Below are positions 13,365 to 24,265 of a stretch of DNA of 64,000 nt, piece by piece; the stretch's first letter is position 1; each line of letters begins with the position of its first letter. The DNA is taken from contig JAKOGI010000536.1 in NCBI GenBank assembly GCA_029747015.1, forward strand, positions 248,001 through 312,000, written 5' to 3'. The notes below the pieces were generated by a model. It was given only the letters and a program-made list of their open reading frames with translations, did not search any database and had not been told where the DNA came from. A program made the position numbers and the translations under genes. Source of the stretch: Carnegiea gigantea. Its lineage: Eukaryota > Streptophyta > Magnoliopsida > Caryophyllales > Cactaceae.

Positions 13365-16300
13365 TATGATGCCCTCAAAATGCTAATGACATGATTTATG
13401 AAAAACTGCAGCGGAAGACTTACTGATAGAAGGTGTTATCGCCATCCTGATAAGGACAAGGCTCACTGAAACTATTCAATCTTGCGACTCATATTCATAA
13501 TCACAATATCGATTAAACTGAAACACTCCAAGACCAAAGTCCATAATAGTTCAACTTCAATACAATCGATTTAATCATACCATGTGCTAACTCGCACTCC
13601 ACACCAAACAAGCATATTTTGAATATAGACCCAACTTGACCCTAACGTCGATCCCAACATTTAGGCTATGCTGAATCCACTGTGAGCATCTGATGACTTT
13701 TAAAAGGGCCTACTAAATGGAGAAACATATGATACTTAATCACCTAAAATAGAAAACATGAAAACAATTCGAAAATTTAAGCTAAAACTCAGTATATGCG
13801 TTCCTATATTGTGAAATGAGCGTAGAATACTGTTGATGGGTACCCGCCTTTGTAATTCATTTAGTTCCCAAGAACAATGAAAATGAAAGTAATATGAAAC
13901 TGAATTTCTCATTATTATCTGGATGTGAATCCCTTGCAATGATATGATCTATACATAGGTGTACAACTGCCAATCCATTCAAGAGTTAGCCTGAAGTTGC
14001 ACGGGTAAATGATTGGCTGATGCCCTATGGATGATAACTGATGAGGTCACAAGTTAAATGGCAAATCACTGTATAAATTAATTCATTGATAAACCCATTA
14101 AGAGTTGTAACTTCATAAACATATTCTTCTTTCTGAAGATACAGGCAATGGACGTACCTTGAGCCTTTAAAAATGTCATCTGAGTTGATAAAAATCAGCT
14201 GTTTCATAAATATCATCTGCCTTGATAAATATGTCCTGACTTGATAACACTTATGTACAATGGGGAACGATAACTAGGCCTTGACTATGTTTCATAAATG
14301 TCATTATAGGTATGTGCAGTCAGTAAATGATCCTTACTCACGTTGACTAAGTAAAAGTATGTGTAATAGAAATAGAGTAATTAAATGGTATACATAACTT
14401 GGGTATTTCAATATAACTTCAAAACTGAATTAATGAAAGTAATTAAATCCGACATAAAGTAAATGAAAGTAAGATATACCACAATGAGATAAATAAGATT
14501 ACAAAAGAAAAGGCCTTGATGGTGATAAATGGGAGAGTGGTTTTGGCCTTTTCTGAAACAGGTTGCTGATATGGGTTTAAGGCTCGCTGATGTATGGCTT
14601 GGTTCAAGATAACAACGAGTATACTGGATTGCCTTGATAAATACATTTGATACATTCTGAATTAAGTAAGTAATAGAGGTTTGAGGCCAAGAGAGATATA
14701 TCTTGGTTCAAAATAGTATAAGCTGCAATAACTTAGTCTGATAAATATGGTTTCTGAGTCAAAAATTCTCTCCACTTCCCATATTTCATTCATAAATCAT
14801 TAGATATAGAATTCCACCTCAATGAGGAAGCTATTAAGCTCACTAAACTTGGTATTTTCTTTGTAAAATCCATAATTGATTCAAAGCTCATAAACAAGCT
14901 CCCAAATTGTATACTTATCTTCTTCTTTCTCATTAATCAAGCTAAAAGCTTCAAGAAAGTCCATGAATATTCATTTCTTCCTTAAATGACCTTACTTGGC
15001 CCAAAATACACAAAAATGAGTGCATGATCAATCTCACTCAATCTTTATTATTGCTCTTGACACAATTGCTCAAAATGCTTTCAAAAATCATCAAACTCAA
15101 AATATTCAACCAAAATTCATGAAATCTTATAGAAAACTCGAAAATAGTATGGACAATCTATGGTAAAAGTTTCAGAATTTTCCTTAAAGTATACGCTGCA
15201 CAGAAATTACAATGACAGCCCAATTTGCACCAAAGCAGGTCAGTTCACGTCAAAAATTCATAACTTTCATCCTTGATCTCAAATGGAGACTTAAAACCCC
15301 AATATGGAAAGATTAAAAAGTTTTAAAAAACTTCCATTTATAACATAAAATATGATTCCCACAATAGGGTTCCCAAAATGGGGTTAGAACACAAGTGTGT
15401 CAGTTTTGGTCGAACCTACGCAGTTCAAGCAAAATAGCCATAACTTTTTCCACACAACTCGGATTATGGCAATTCAAAAGGAATTTGAAGTCTGACACAC
15501 CGACCTATCTACCCACCTAAAATCATAATTTTTGTCTCAGGCGATCATTACCAATTTATTGGCAAATCTTGCCCTGTTTTCTGTCATTTTTCAGCCCTCA
15601 CTGTCATTGCTTTCTCCTCTCTTTTCACATAAATCCTCAACTGAAATCATTTCTTAAAATCATGTAACAAAGCTTTGGTCCTTCCCATCACCATACAAAA
15701 CCGCCACACTTAATTTCACTTCATAATTATATACATCAAAGACCATTGCTCAATCAAATATACACCAGCAACATGCTTGCTATTAAAGGAAGATTAAACA
15801 TTGCATAATCATTAAAACCCTAACTTTTGGCCAACGTACTTCCTCTTCATCTCATGCAAGATCACCAAAGATACCCTCATAAATATTATCAGAGATTAAA
15901 GCCACTAGATCAAATACAAACAATCCAAGAAACACATACTTCCACCCTTAAAAGCATGCTCATGAATAACCCTAAATCCTAGCATGATCCAAACTCAATC
16001 AATAATTAAAAACATCAAAATAAATCTTGTTTCTATCCAAGGAACATGATTAACCATCAAAACAACCAAAATAAGAATCAAAACCAAGATACAATCAACA
16101 TCCACAAGAGTAAGGTTAGGGTTTACTTACTTTGCTTGAAAAAAAAGAAATATATGTGAGGTTTGATGCTTGAGCGGATGTAGGTGGTGGCTAGAGGGGG
16201 TTGTTCCAGTGGTGGTTGGGTGGCCAACAGCAACTAGCAAAGAGGGGAGGGGGGAGCCATGGTTATAGAGGAGAGAAGGGAGAGAGAAAGATGTGTGTGT

Positions 16301-16888
16301 GTTTTGCTTGGCTAGAAATGGCTTGAAGTTTACTTAGCTAGACTTTGTTCTTTCATAAAGTGGCTTTTTACTAACCATGGTTAAGTTTAAATCATGGATA
16401 ACAATGCAAGCTTGGTGGGCTATGATTGGCTTATATGGTTTGGACCCGGGAACGAATGTAAACCGTATGCGATTGAATTTTCGTAACTCGAATTAAATTT
16501 TTGCGAGGTTATAAAAATAATAATAATAATAATAATTTCTTAAACAATAATTATCGAGGCATACTATCGATTCATCCGATATTTAATCAATCAACGAAAT
16601 TGGAATTAACAATCAATGAAACTTGAATTGCAAAATGGGACCCAAATGAAATATCCCCCAACCGGGATAATTAAATACAATAAATGAAAGGGAAAATTTA
16701 AATGACATAAGATAATTCGATAAATATATAAATTGAGTGTAATTGAATTCATAAATGTGATTTGGTTAAACAAATAACCATGAGTGATTAAATCAATAAA
16801 CATGATTAATTAAATGAATTAACATGATTAATTAGATAAATAAATATGATTTAAATAAATAAATATGGGTTAGGGTTAGGTTATTACA
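13365..16888 (-). mobile_element. LARD LTR B (about 3.52 kb), 5' LTR of the element
   Basis: Matches LTR A over its whole length. Its outer edge on the plus strand ends GGTTAGGGTTAGGTTATTACA, so the minus-strand LTR begins TGTAATAACC. The inner edge reads TATGATGCCC where LTR A has TGTAACGCCC, so one terminal dinucleotide is mutated. Sequence from 16889 on is the RT-proximal part of a different, plus-strand Ty3 element, showing a nested insertion. The TTAGGG-like repeats at the edge are too few and not of plant type (TTTAGGG) to be telomeric. Confidence 0.85.
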
Positions 16889-16898
16889 CGTTGGCACG

Positions 16899-18046
16899 AT
16901 GCAAGGAGACCAGCGGATGGCCCGAGAATGCTACCTCATTAGCATCCGGCCGCTGGTAGAGCAGACTACCAAAGGAGGGCCCGCCGGACCCCTACCGCTG
17001 GACAAGAATCCACGGACCGAACCACCTCCTCCTGCGGCCGTAGCCTTAGTCATACATACGATGACTTCGGCTGAGCCAGAGCGACCCCGCCTATAGGCCA
17101 CAGATGGCGTGGAGTAAGTCCCGCTTGACAAGGAGCGTCCCGGCCGCACGGTCCAGTTGGGTAGGGAGATAGAGGCTCCTACCTGATACTCCTTGGTCAC
17201 ACACTTGCAGGATTACCGTGATGTCTTCGCCTTCGGCCCCAAAGAGATGCCCCGTATTGATCCTGCCGTCATAGGGCACAAGCTGAACGTAGATCCCACT
17301 TACAAACTGGATATCTAAAAGACGCGACACATGGGTCCTGAAAGGGCCGCAGCGGCAACCGCGGAGGTGTAGAAGCTGCTTGAGGCAGGTTTCGTCAGGG
17401 AATGTCAGTACCCGGAGTGGGTCCCGAATAATGTCTTAGATAAAAAGCCCACTGGGACTTGGAGAATGTGCATAGACTTCACGAACTTAAACAAAGCCTG
17501 TCTAAAGGACAGCTACTCCCTCCCAAAGATCGACAAGCTAGTGAATGTCATGGCTGAACATGCTACTAAGCTTCATAGACGCCTCCTCAGGGTATCACCA
17601 AATACCCTTGTTCCCGCAGACCAAGAGAAGACCGCGTTCATAATCGATCGAGGTCTACATTGCTAGAAGGTAATGCCTTTTGGGTTGAAGAATGCGGAGG
17701 CCACATACCAATGGCTAGTGAACAAGTTGTTCGAACCCCTCATCGGCCGGACCATGGAGGTTTACGTAGATGACATGATAGTGAAGAGCATGCTCGACGC
17801 TGAGCATAGCCGGGACCTGCAGAAAACGTTCGATATCCTTCAAGCATTTGGGATGAAACTTAACCCAAAGAAATGCGTGTTCGGGGTTAGATTAGGGAAA
17901 TTCCTCGGGTTCATGATTAGTAGCCGGGGGATAGAAGCTAATCCGGACAAAATCCAGGCTGAATTAGACATGAAGTCGTCGCGCAACATCAAAGAGGTCC
18001 AACGATTAACAGGATGTATCGCAGCCCTGGGACAGTTCATGTCCTG
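16899..18046 (+). pseudogene. Ty3/gypsy (Tat-like) reverse transcriptase, decayed
   Basis: Begins with a pre-RT segment containing GDQRMARECY, then the RT N-terminal part (DYRDVFAFGPKEMPRID near 17213 and WRMCIDFTNLNKACLKDSY near 17462), the catalytic YVDD box (17763-17774, context VYVDDMIVKS) and thumb-proximal FLGFMISSRGIEANPDKI. The FMDAFSGYHQ-like region around 17570-17610 is readable only in another frame, implying two compensating frameshifts. In-frame stops occur at several places (for example in the linker near 17315 and 17370). The enzyme would copy element RNA into DNA in cytoplasmic virus-like particles; this copy cannot. Everything upstream (gag, protease, 5' LTR) is absent because the LARD lies at 16888. 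Confidence 0.9.
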
Positions 18047-18059
18047 ATCCGCCGATAAA

Positions 18060-18512
18060 TGCTAGCCTTTTTTCCGCCCCCTATGAAGGCGCGTCAATTT
18101 CGTTTGGGACCAAGAAGCTGACGAGGCCTTCCAACCGCTGAAGACGTACTTGGCTCATTTGCCCAAGATAGCTAGTCCGCTCCCAGGAGAGACGCTCCTC
18201 TTTTACTTGGCCGTTTCAGAATAGGCCATAAGTGCGGTCTTAGTGGTGGAAAAAGCCAAGGAACAAATCCCTATGTACTATGTAAGCCATGTCCTCACAG
18301 GGGCCGAGGTGAATTACTCTCTTATAGAAAAGTTCGCTTACATATTGGTGATGGTAAGCCGAAAATTACAGCCTTACTTCGAGGCACATAGAGTAACCAT
18401 CCTCACCGACCAGCCCCTGAAGAATGTCCTTCAAAGGCTGGATGCTTTTGGACCGCTCCTGAAGTGGGCGGTAGAGCTGTCGCGGTACGACCTCATCTTC
18501 GAGGCTTGACGG
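18060..18512 (+). pseudogene. Ty3/gypsy RNase H domain 1 (connected to RT), decayed
   Basis: Follows RT directly. The recognisable block runs from about 18243, with YYVSHVLTGAEVNYS and ILTDQPLKNVLQ, typical of the Ty3 RT-linked RNase H. It closes with ELSRYDLIFEA just before a TGA at 18508-18510. Stops interrupt the upstream part near 18220. In an active element this domain removes template RNA during reverse transcription; in Tat-like elements it is usually degenerate because a second RNase H has been added. Confidence 0.8.
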
Positions 18513-18542
18513 GCCATTAAAGCCCAAGCTCTGGCGAACTTC

Positions 18543-18985
18543 TTGGCCGAGAGCGCCAAGACCGCTGTAGACAGTGGTTCCTCCCCTCCTTCTTGGAACC
18601 TTTATATGGATGGCTCATCCACCAAGGATGGGAGCGAGGCCAGCCTGATCATTGAGAGCCCTCAAGGGGAACAACATGAGCATGCATTGAAGTTCATGTT
18701 CAAGGTATCAAACAATGAGGCTAAATATGAGGCGTTGATAGCAGGAGTGGAGTTATGCTATACCGCGGGGGCTGATTTGGTCTGAGCGTTTTCGGACTCT
18801 CAGCTCGTAGTCAGCCAACTCAATGGGGAATATGAAGCGAAGGACGATCCTATGATGCCCTATGTTCGTCGGGTACGCGAGGCCACCAAGTTGCTAAAGC
18901 ACTTCTCAATCACCCATCTACTGCGGTCCGAGAATGGGCAAGCCAACGCGCTGTCCAAACTAGCTAGCTCCTCTGAGGATGGGAA
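18543..18985 (+). pseudogene. Second (archaeal-type) RNase H domain of Tat-like element
   Basis: Contains the metal-binding pattern LYMDGSSTKDG (Asp near 18610), NNEAKYEALIAG (Glu near 18715) and FSDSQLVVSQL (Asp near 18796), then a basic/helical end with NGQANALSKLASS. An in-frame TGA at 18783 separates the second and third acidic residues. An additional RNase H between the first RNase H and integrase is a hallmark of the plant Tat lineage (Tat/Ogre/Retand/Grande relatives), so this is the best lineage marker in the window. Confidence 0.85.
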
Positions 18986-18989
18986 GCCA

Positions 18990-20635
18990 AAACACATTCA
19001 ATGGGAAACTTTGATGGAGCAAAGTATTGACTCTCACGAAGTACTTTGGCTTGATAGGAGCTCAACCTGGATAGACCCCATACGCGTGTACTGGGCTGAT
19101 GACATGCTACCCCCAGACCACAAGGAGGCCGGCCGCATAAAGAGATGGGCGAATTGGTTCATACTATACGATGGGATCCTATACAAGCGATCTTTCGCCT
19201 GGCTGCTTCTACGCTGTGCAACCCCGGAGATAGGAAAGAAGATACTGGAGGAGTTACACGAGAGGGTGTACAGTTCCCACATTGGCGTCGCGCCCTTGCC
19301 GTTACAGCAATGTGTACCGGTTACTACTAGCCGAGCCCGCGAGAAGAAGATATGAACTTAGTTCGCACTTGTGATAAGTGTCAGAAGTTTGCCCCGGTTG
19401 AATGACTGCCCACTATCCACCTGACACCTATTGTTGGCCCCTTATCATTTGCTACTTGGCGCATGGATATACTTGGACCTTTCACCAAAGCCATGGGTCA
19501 GCGCAAGTACCTTTTTGTTGCAATGGATTACTTTACCAAGTGGATAGAGCCGAGGTTATCGCTTCCATCACTGCGGTCGAAGTTCGAAAGTTTATCTGGA
19601 AGAACATTATCACCCGCTTTGGCATCCCTCGCACAATGATTTTCGATAACGGACGGAAGTTTGACACCACCAAAGTCATAGATTACCTTAGCACCCTCGG
19701 GTGCCAAGCCTGGTTCACCGTTGTCGCTCATCCTCAGACTGACGGCCAGGTCGAAGCTGCCAACAAGGTTATCCTTCATGGCTTACAGAAGAAGTTAGAC
19801 GAGGCCAAAGGCAAATGGGCCAATGAGCTACATGGCATCTTGTGGTTGTTTAGGGCAACCGAAAAGACCACAGCAGGAGAAACACCATTTAGACCTGGCA
19901 AAACAGACCCAAAACCCAAACTGAACGACCCGGACCCATACCCGACCCGACATCCGAAATATGCTCATCTGAAAGTTAACTCGAAACCTAAATTGACCCA
20001 AACCAAACCATACACGACCTGAAATTTTCTACAAAGTTGCTTGTTTTGGCATGACGAGCGTATTTGACCAAAAATTGGTTGACCGAAAATCGACCCGAAC
20101 CGAACCATACGCGGCCCAAACCGAAGCGACCCGAAATGTCACTTAACCCGAACATGACCCGAACCAAATTTGACTCGACCCGTACCTGAGCCGAACGACC
20201 CATTTGCCAGGTCTAACGTCATTCATGTTGGCGTATGGGTCAAAAGCTGTGCTTACGGTTGAAGTCGCACTTCACACCCACCGCCTTACCACATTCCAGG
20301 AAGAGCTTAATAACGCGGCTCTCTGAGAAGCTTTGGACCTCCTACCTTCAGTCCGAGGAGATGCCCTCCTCTGAAAGGCACTCTATAAGCTCTGCATCAC
20401 ACACCTTCATAATCACGCTGTCAAACTTCACCCCATCAATATCGGCGACTTCAGCCTTCATCGCACAGAGGCTATAGCATGCGCCAGAGAACATGGTAAG
20501 TTCACGGCAAATTAGGAAGGCTCGTATAAGGTCATAGGTCAAATACGCCCGGGTATGTATCGACTAGAAAGCCCCTATGGAACTCTCATCCCAAGGACAT
20601 GGCACAGTAGTAATCTACAAAAGTACTATCACTAG
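18990..20635 (+). pseudogene. Ty3/gypsy integrase, decayed and split by a MITE
   Basis: The N-terminal zinc-finger region is visible in shifting frames (LHERVYSSHIG near 19255, CDKCQKFA near 19372). The core follows, with IFDNGRKFD near 19641 and HPQTDGQVEAANK near 19732 holding the second Asp and the Glu of the DDE triad. The catalytic core is then interrupted at GETPF by the hAT-type insert at 19890-20215. Reading resumes at 20224 in the compatible frame with MLAYG and continues to the C-terminal region, ending near 20635 with a TAG. Stops at about 20324 and 20372 lie in the C-terminal part. Integrase inserts the cDNA copy into chromosomal DNA; this copy is inactive. Confidence 0.9.
19890..20215. 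mobile_element. hAT-type MITE (326 bp) inserted in integrase
   Basis: Bounded by perfect 13-bp terminal inverted repeats TAGACCTGGCAAA / TTTGCCAGGTCTA. Flanking 8-mers ACACCATT (19882-19889) and ACGTCATT (20216-20223) match at six of eight positions, consistent with an aged 8-bp target duplication, the hAT hallmark. The interior is rich in GACCCGA/ACCCGAAC motifs, a common feature of plant hAT MITEs. No transposase is encoded. Taking out the insert and one duplicate leaves the integrase frame continuous, so the insertion is younger than the retrotransposon. Confidence 0.88.
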
Positions 20636-20730
20636 TACTTTTCTTTCATTCAAGCACAACGCCTATGTACTTACGTTCTCCATGCAATAAACACAATGGC
20701 CACGAAGGCAATTTTGGATCCATCTTAATT
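20636..20730. other. Spacer between pol and tandem array
   Basis: About 95 bp after the integrase stop with no recognisable feature. It leads into the tandem repeats of the element's 3' region. Confidence 0.6.
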
Positions 20731-21360
20731 TCTTACACCTTTAGCCCCAATGGGGCTAAGAGTCCTCAAGCATGGCCTCAGGGCTAGTTGCTATACCTTT
20801 AGCCCCAATGGGAGCTAAGGGTCATTAAGCATGGCCTTTGGGCCGGACGCTACACCTTTAGCCCCAATAGGGGTTAAGGGTCCTCAAGCACGGCCTTAGG
20901 GTCGGTCGCTATACCTTTAGCCCTAGTGGGGGCTAAGGGTCATTAAGCACTGCCTTAGGACCAGTCGCTACACCTTTAGCTCCAATGCGGGCTAAGGGTC
21001 CTCAAGCATGACCTTTGGGCTGGTCGCAACACCTTTAGCCCCAATGGGGGCTAAGGGTCCTCAAGCACAGCCTCAAGGCCAGTTGTTATACCTTTAGCCC
21101 CAATGGGGCTAAGGGTCATTAAGCACGGCCTTAGGGTCGGTCGCCATACCTTTAGCCCTAATGGGACCTAAAAATCCTCAAGCATGACCTCAGGGTTGGT
21201 CGCTATCCCTTTTAGCCACAATGGGGGCTAAGGGTCCTCAAGCACGGCCTCAGGGCCGATCGCTTTACCTTTAGCCCCAATGGAGGCTAAGGGTCCTTAA
21301 GTATAGCCTTAGGGCCAATCGCTATACTCTTTAGCCCTAATGGAGGCTAAGGGTCCTTAA
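20731..21360. repeat. Tandem array 1 of hairpin-bearing units (about 59 bp)
   Basis: About ten to eleven degenerate units of the form CACCTTTAGCCCCAATGGGG followed by CTAAGGGTCCTCAAGCACG and GCCTCAGGGCCGGTCGCTA. Each unit contains the inverted repeat TAGCCCC-AAT-GGGGCTA and a second short palindromic GGCC stretch. The same unit recurs at 25015-25870, on the other side of the antisense ORF, and a related family occurs in T2. Tandem repeats between integrase and the 3' LTR are common in Tat-like elements. Confidence 0.9.
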
Positions 21361-21557
21361 GCACGGCCTTAAAATGTTAAGGCCGACTGTCACACCTTTA
21401 ATCCCAGAGGCGGCCACAGGCTTCATCCTACAAGTGACCCCACCCCCTACTTATTATTAGCACGGCCTTAAAACGTTAAGGCCGACTGCCACACCTTTAA
21501 TCCCAAAGGCGGCCACAGGCTTCATCCTATAAGTGACCCCACCCCCTACTTATTATT
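21361..21557. repeat. Two direct copies of a 99-bp repeat
   Basis: Unit 1 spans 21361-21459 and unit 2 spans 21460 to about 21557. Both start GCACGGCCTTAAAA(T/C)GTTAAG and end CCCCACCCCCTACTTATTATT. They differ at only a few positions, so this duplication is younger than the neighbouring 59-bp array. The unit begins with an imperfect palindrome (GGCCTTAAAATGTTAAGGCC). Confidence 0.9.
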
Positions 21558-21782
21558 TCACTTAGGGGCCACCATCTCACAGAGCATAAGCAAATTAGCA
21601 AGGCAAATGCACAAGTAAACAGGTAAACAGGAGTAAGCAAAACAACAAGTAAAGAGACAAGTAATAAAGCTCAAGACTCCATTACGAAAAGTTAGAAATT
21701 TTTTATTGAATAAGCTGGGGATTACAAACACCAATAAAGAGGGTTGGGAGGCCAAAGAAGAAAGGAACGACAACTAAAGTCC

Positions 21783-24241
21783 CTAGGACTGGGCATTTGG
21801 ATCTTTGTCATGGTCACTGCCCTCATGCGCAGCGATTTTATTGTCCTCATCACCAGGGGACCTGGCCTCGCCATTCAGAGGCGTAGTCTCCTCGTCGTCG
21901 AGGCCATCCTCCTCTGTTGCAGGTGGGTTGAACTCCACCAGCTCGAGGTTCCACCCCTCGGCCTGGGCGATCCTCCACTTACTAGACGTATGCCTCGAAG
22001 TAGCCTTCTATGCAGAAGACATCGAGTGCCAAAGTCACCAAGAGCTCTCAAAAGAACTCGGCACTCTCCCCGCGTCCCCGCTTATAGCCCTGGTACCTCG
22101 GCTTTCCTCGACTTCTCTTCTTCGGCCGCGACATGGGAGCAAGCTTCCTCTAGTTACTGCTGTAGGTCTTTCTTTTCGACCTCCAAGGCCTCCTTCTCCT
22201 TTTTTAACTTCTCTAAGTGGTGCTCGTACTTAGCCGCCGCCTCTTCTGACCTTTGGCGCTCTGATTGAAGGTCGCCAATTTGCGCCGGCAGAAGGGCATC
22301 AGAACTCTCAAGGTTGCAGATCCACTTCTTCAGGGTAGAAATAGATAGCCTCGACCTCCCCACCTTCAATGCTCGAGCAAAGGCCTGGAGAACACCCAAC
22401 ATGGTCAGCTAAGGAAGGACAGCAATAAACAACAGAAATGACATAGACTTAGCCTTACCTCAGTAATGACTACCTGCTCTTCATCAACTGCGGACGGCTC
22501 CGTCGAGTCCGCTGGGGCTAATGACCATGACTTGGCCAACTTATCCACTAAGGCGCGCTTGGCGGAGTTGTCAGCCGCCAAGAAATCTGCGGTCGGGACC
22601 TGGGTATTCACCGAGGGCTCCCTCATGACTTGTGGCGCGAACTGCTGGCTACCTCGGGACCTGCGGCAGCAGGAGACCCCGTGCCTCATCAGAGGCCGAG
22701 CGGTCTCCAGACCGTCGAGGCTGGGCAGGCCCGTTGGTTCCTTTGCCTTTTGATGAAGGAGCCCTGGCCCTCAAAGGAATGGGAGCCGATGTTGCAGCCG
22801 CATTCTGCCCGCCTTCGGCACGTGGACGCTTGCGGGAGCCCACATGAGGAAGATTCAATGACACCACGAGAGGCTTCTTGCCGCGTGGTGCCAACGACGG
22901 TGCCTGTAGGAAGAAGAAATCGGTAAACATTTTCCACTTAGAAAAGGGTTACAAGGAAAGACAGCTGAAGGGTCAGTGTCCAAACCTTCTTTGCTTGCAT
23001 TTCAACGTGCCTGCGCCTCTCTTCCTCGTGAAGATGCTCATTTTCAGCCGCAATCTGCTCGGCGGTGGCTTGCCCGGTCTCAAGGGGCAACAACTTCTCC
23101 TATACTTGTTCTGCACGAGACAAAAGAGAGTCAGGTCAGACCTAAAGGGAAAAGGCAACATACAACGGGGACGTAAAGTACCCTTAGAATAATTTTTAAG
23201 AATAAGGAGGCCTGCGGCAGCTAGGAAGAAATCATTGGCAAAAAATTTCAGCCTAGGAAGCCAATTCAAGGGCTCCCTATCGCTGGATCTGCTCCGTTTC
23301 CGCTCTGGCCCTTTCTCGGCCTCCACTACCCTGGCCATGAAAGAGGGGATCGGCTTAGAACGATCATCCTCACAAACAAAGTAGTGGAAGTAGTGGGCCG
23401 TCTTTGCCTCGACCTCCGTCGACTCTCTAAAAGGACTCCAGATCGGCTTCCCATCGGTCCAATTGGGAAGATCTCCTTAACCCATTTCCCGACGTATGAA
23501 AAGAAAGTCATATTTCTAATGTTTAACTTTGGACTTCTCCTCGATGGCTGTCATGAAACCCTTTTTATTACTGAAACAATACCACCCAAGGTCCCCCCCA
23601 GTCTCACTGGGAGCCCTTTGGACCATATGGACCAATTCAAACACACGGCCTGTGTAAGTTAACCCATGCAACTTGCATATCGCAATGAAAGAACATATGT
23701 TGTGCCAAGACGTAGGCACAATCTATGTAGGCGCCAATTCGTACTTATTCAAGATTTCCACAATGACCGAGTGGAGCGGGAACCCGACGTCGTAAGGAAA
23801 GGTCGCCCTGTAAATCGCTATGCATTTGGGGGGTGGCTTATTTACAGTAGCGTCCGCCTTAGGGATTATGAACTTATACCCCGTGGGCAAGAGATACTTC
23901 TCCTCTAGCACCGACCTCTTCAGGGAGGCCATGACCTTTGGGTTGGGGAAGTGGGTACTCGGCCCATCCTGGATATCCGAGCACTCGGGAGTCCTGGGGA
24001 AGACCATCCCCTCAGCCACAACTTCACGAGTCGGCTCTTCCCGAGCACGACCCCTCTTTTTGAGTACGACTTTTCTCGAGCTACTTGTTTCCTCCCCCGA
24101 TGAGGAGCTAGTACTGGTAGACTCAACCTCTACTCTCGACCTATGGGAGCCCGAGGCGGAGCGAAGATTACCTTCGGAAGTTCCCTCGGCTAGCAACTCG
24201 TCTGGACTCCTCAGTCGGCCGGCCATCCTGATCTTGGCCAT
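21783..24241 (-). pseudogene. Antisense gag-like / PF04195-like ORF of T1 (multi-exon, decayed)
   Basis: Read opposite to pol. The start chosen is Met at 24241 (MAKIRMAGRL); an upstream in-frame Met is at 24265. Exon 1 (24241-23182) has a Ser/Glu-rich N-terminus, then the conserved block YLLPTGYKFIIPKADATV, FPYDVGFPLHSVIVEILNKY and SWHNICSFIAICKL, resembling the 'putative gypsy type transposon' family (PF04195-like). It ends at NYSKG. Introns inferred by GT-AG borders: 23181-23111, 22985-22904 and 22458-22409; all keep phase. Exon 2 is a Glu-rich helix. Exon 4 has a coiled coil (LQSERQRSEEAAAKYEHHLE) and an acidic tail ending DHDKDPNAQS at 21783. In-frame stops (23726, 22154) and at least two frameshifts break it. 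Antisense extra ORFs are known in Tat/Grande-type elements; function is unknown. Confidence 0.75.
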
Positions 24242-24265
24242 CCTGCGTTCCTGAAAGTCATGCAT

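Noticed and set aside
20731..21360. Regularly spaced repeats that could suggest a CRISPR array
   Set aside because: Units abut without unique spacers and lie in a plant retroelement; they are a tandem satellite-like array.
21744..22268. Plus-strand open frames of 174 and 142 codons (21744-22268, 21805-22233)
   Set aside because: They are shadows of the minus-strand antisense ORF, whose coiled-coil and acidic tail give a coherent product and conserved order with T2.
23820..24254. Plus-strand open frame of 144 codons
   Set aside because: Complement of the conserved PF04195-like block; no independent support.
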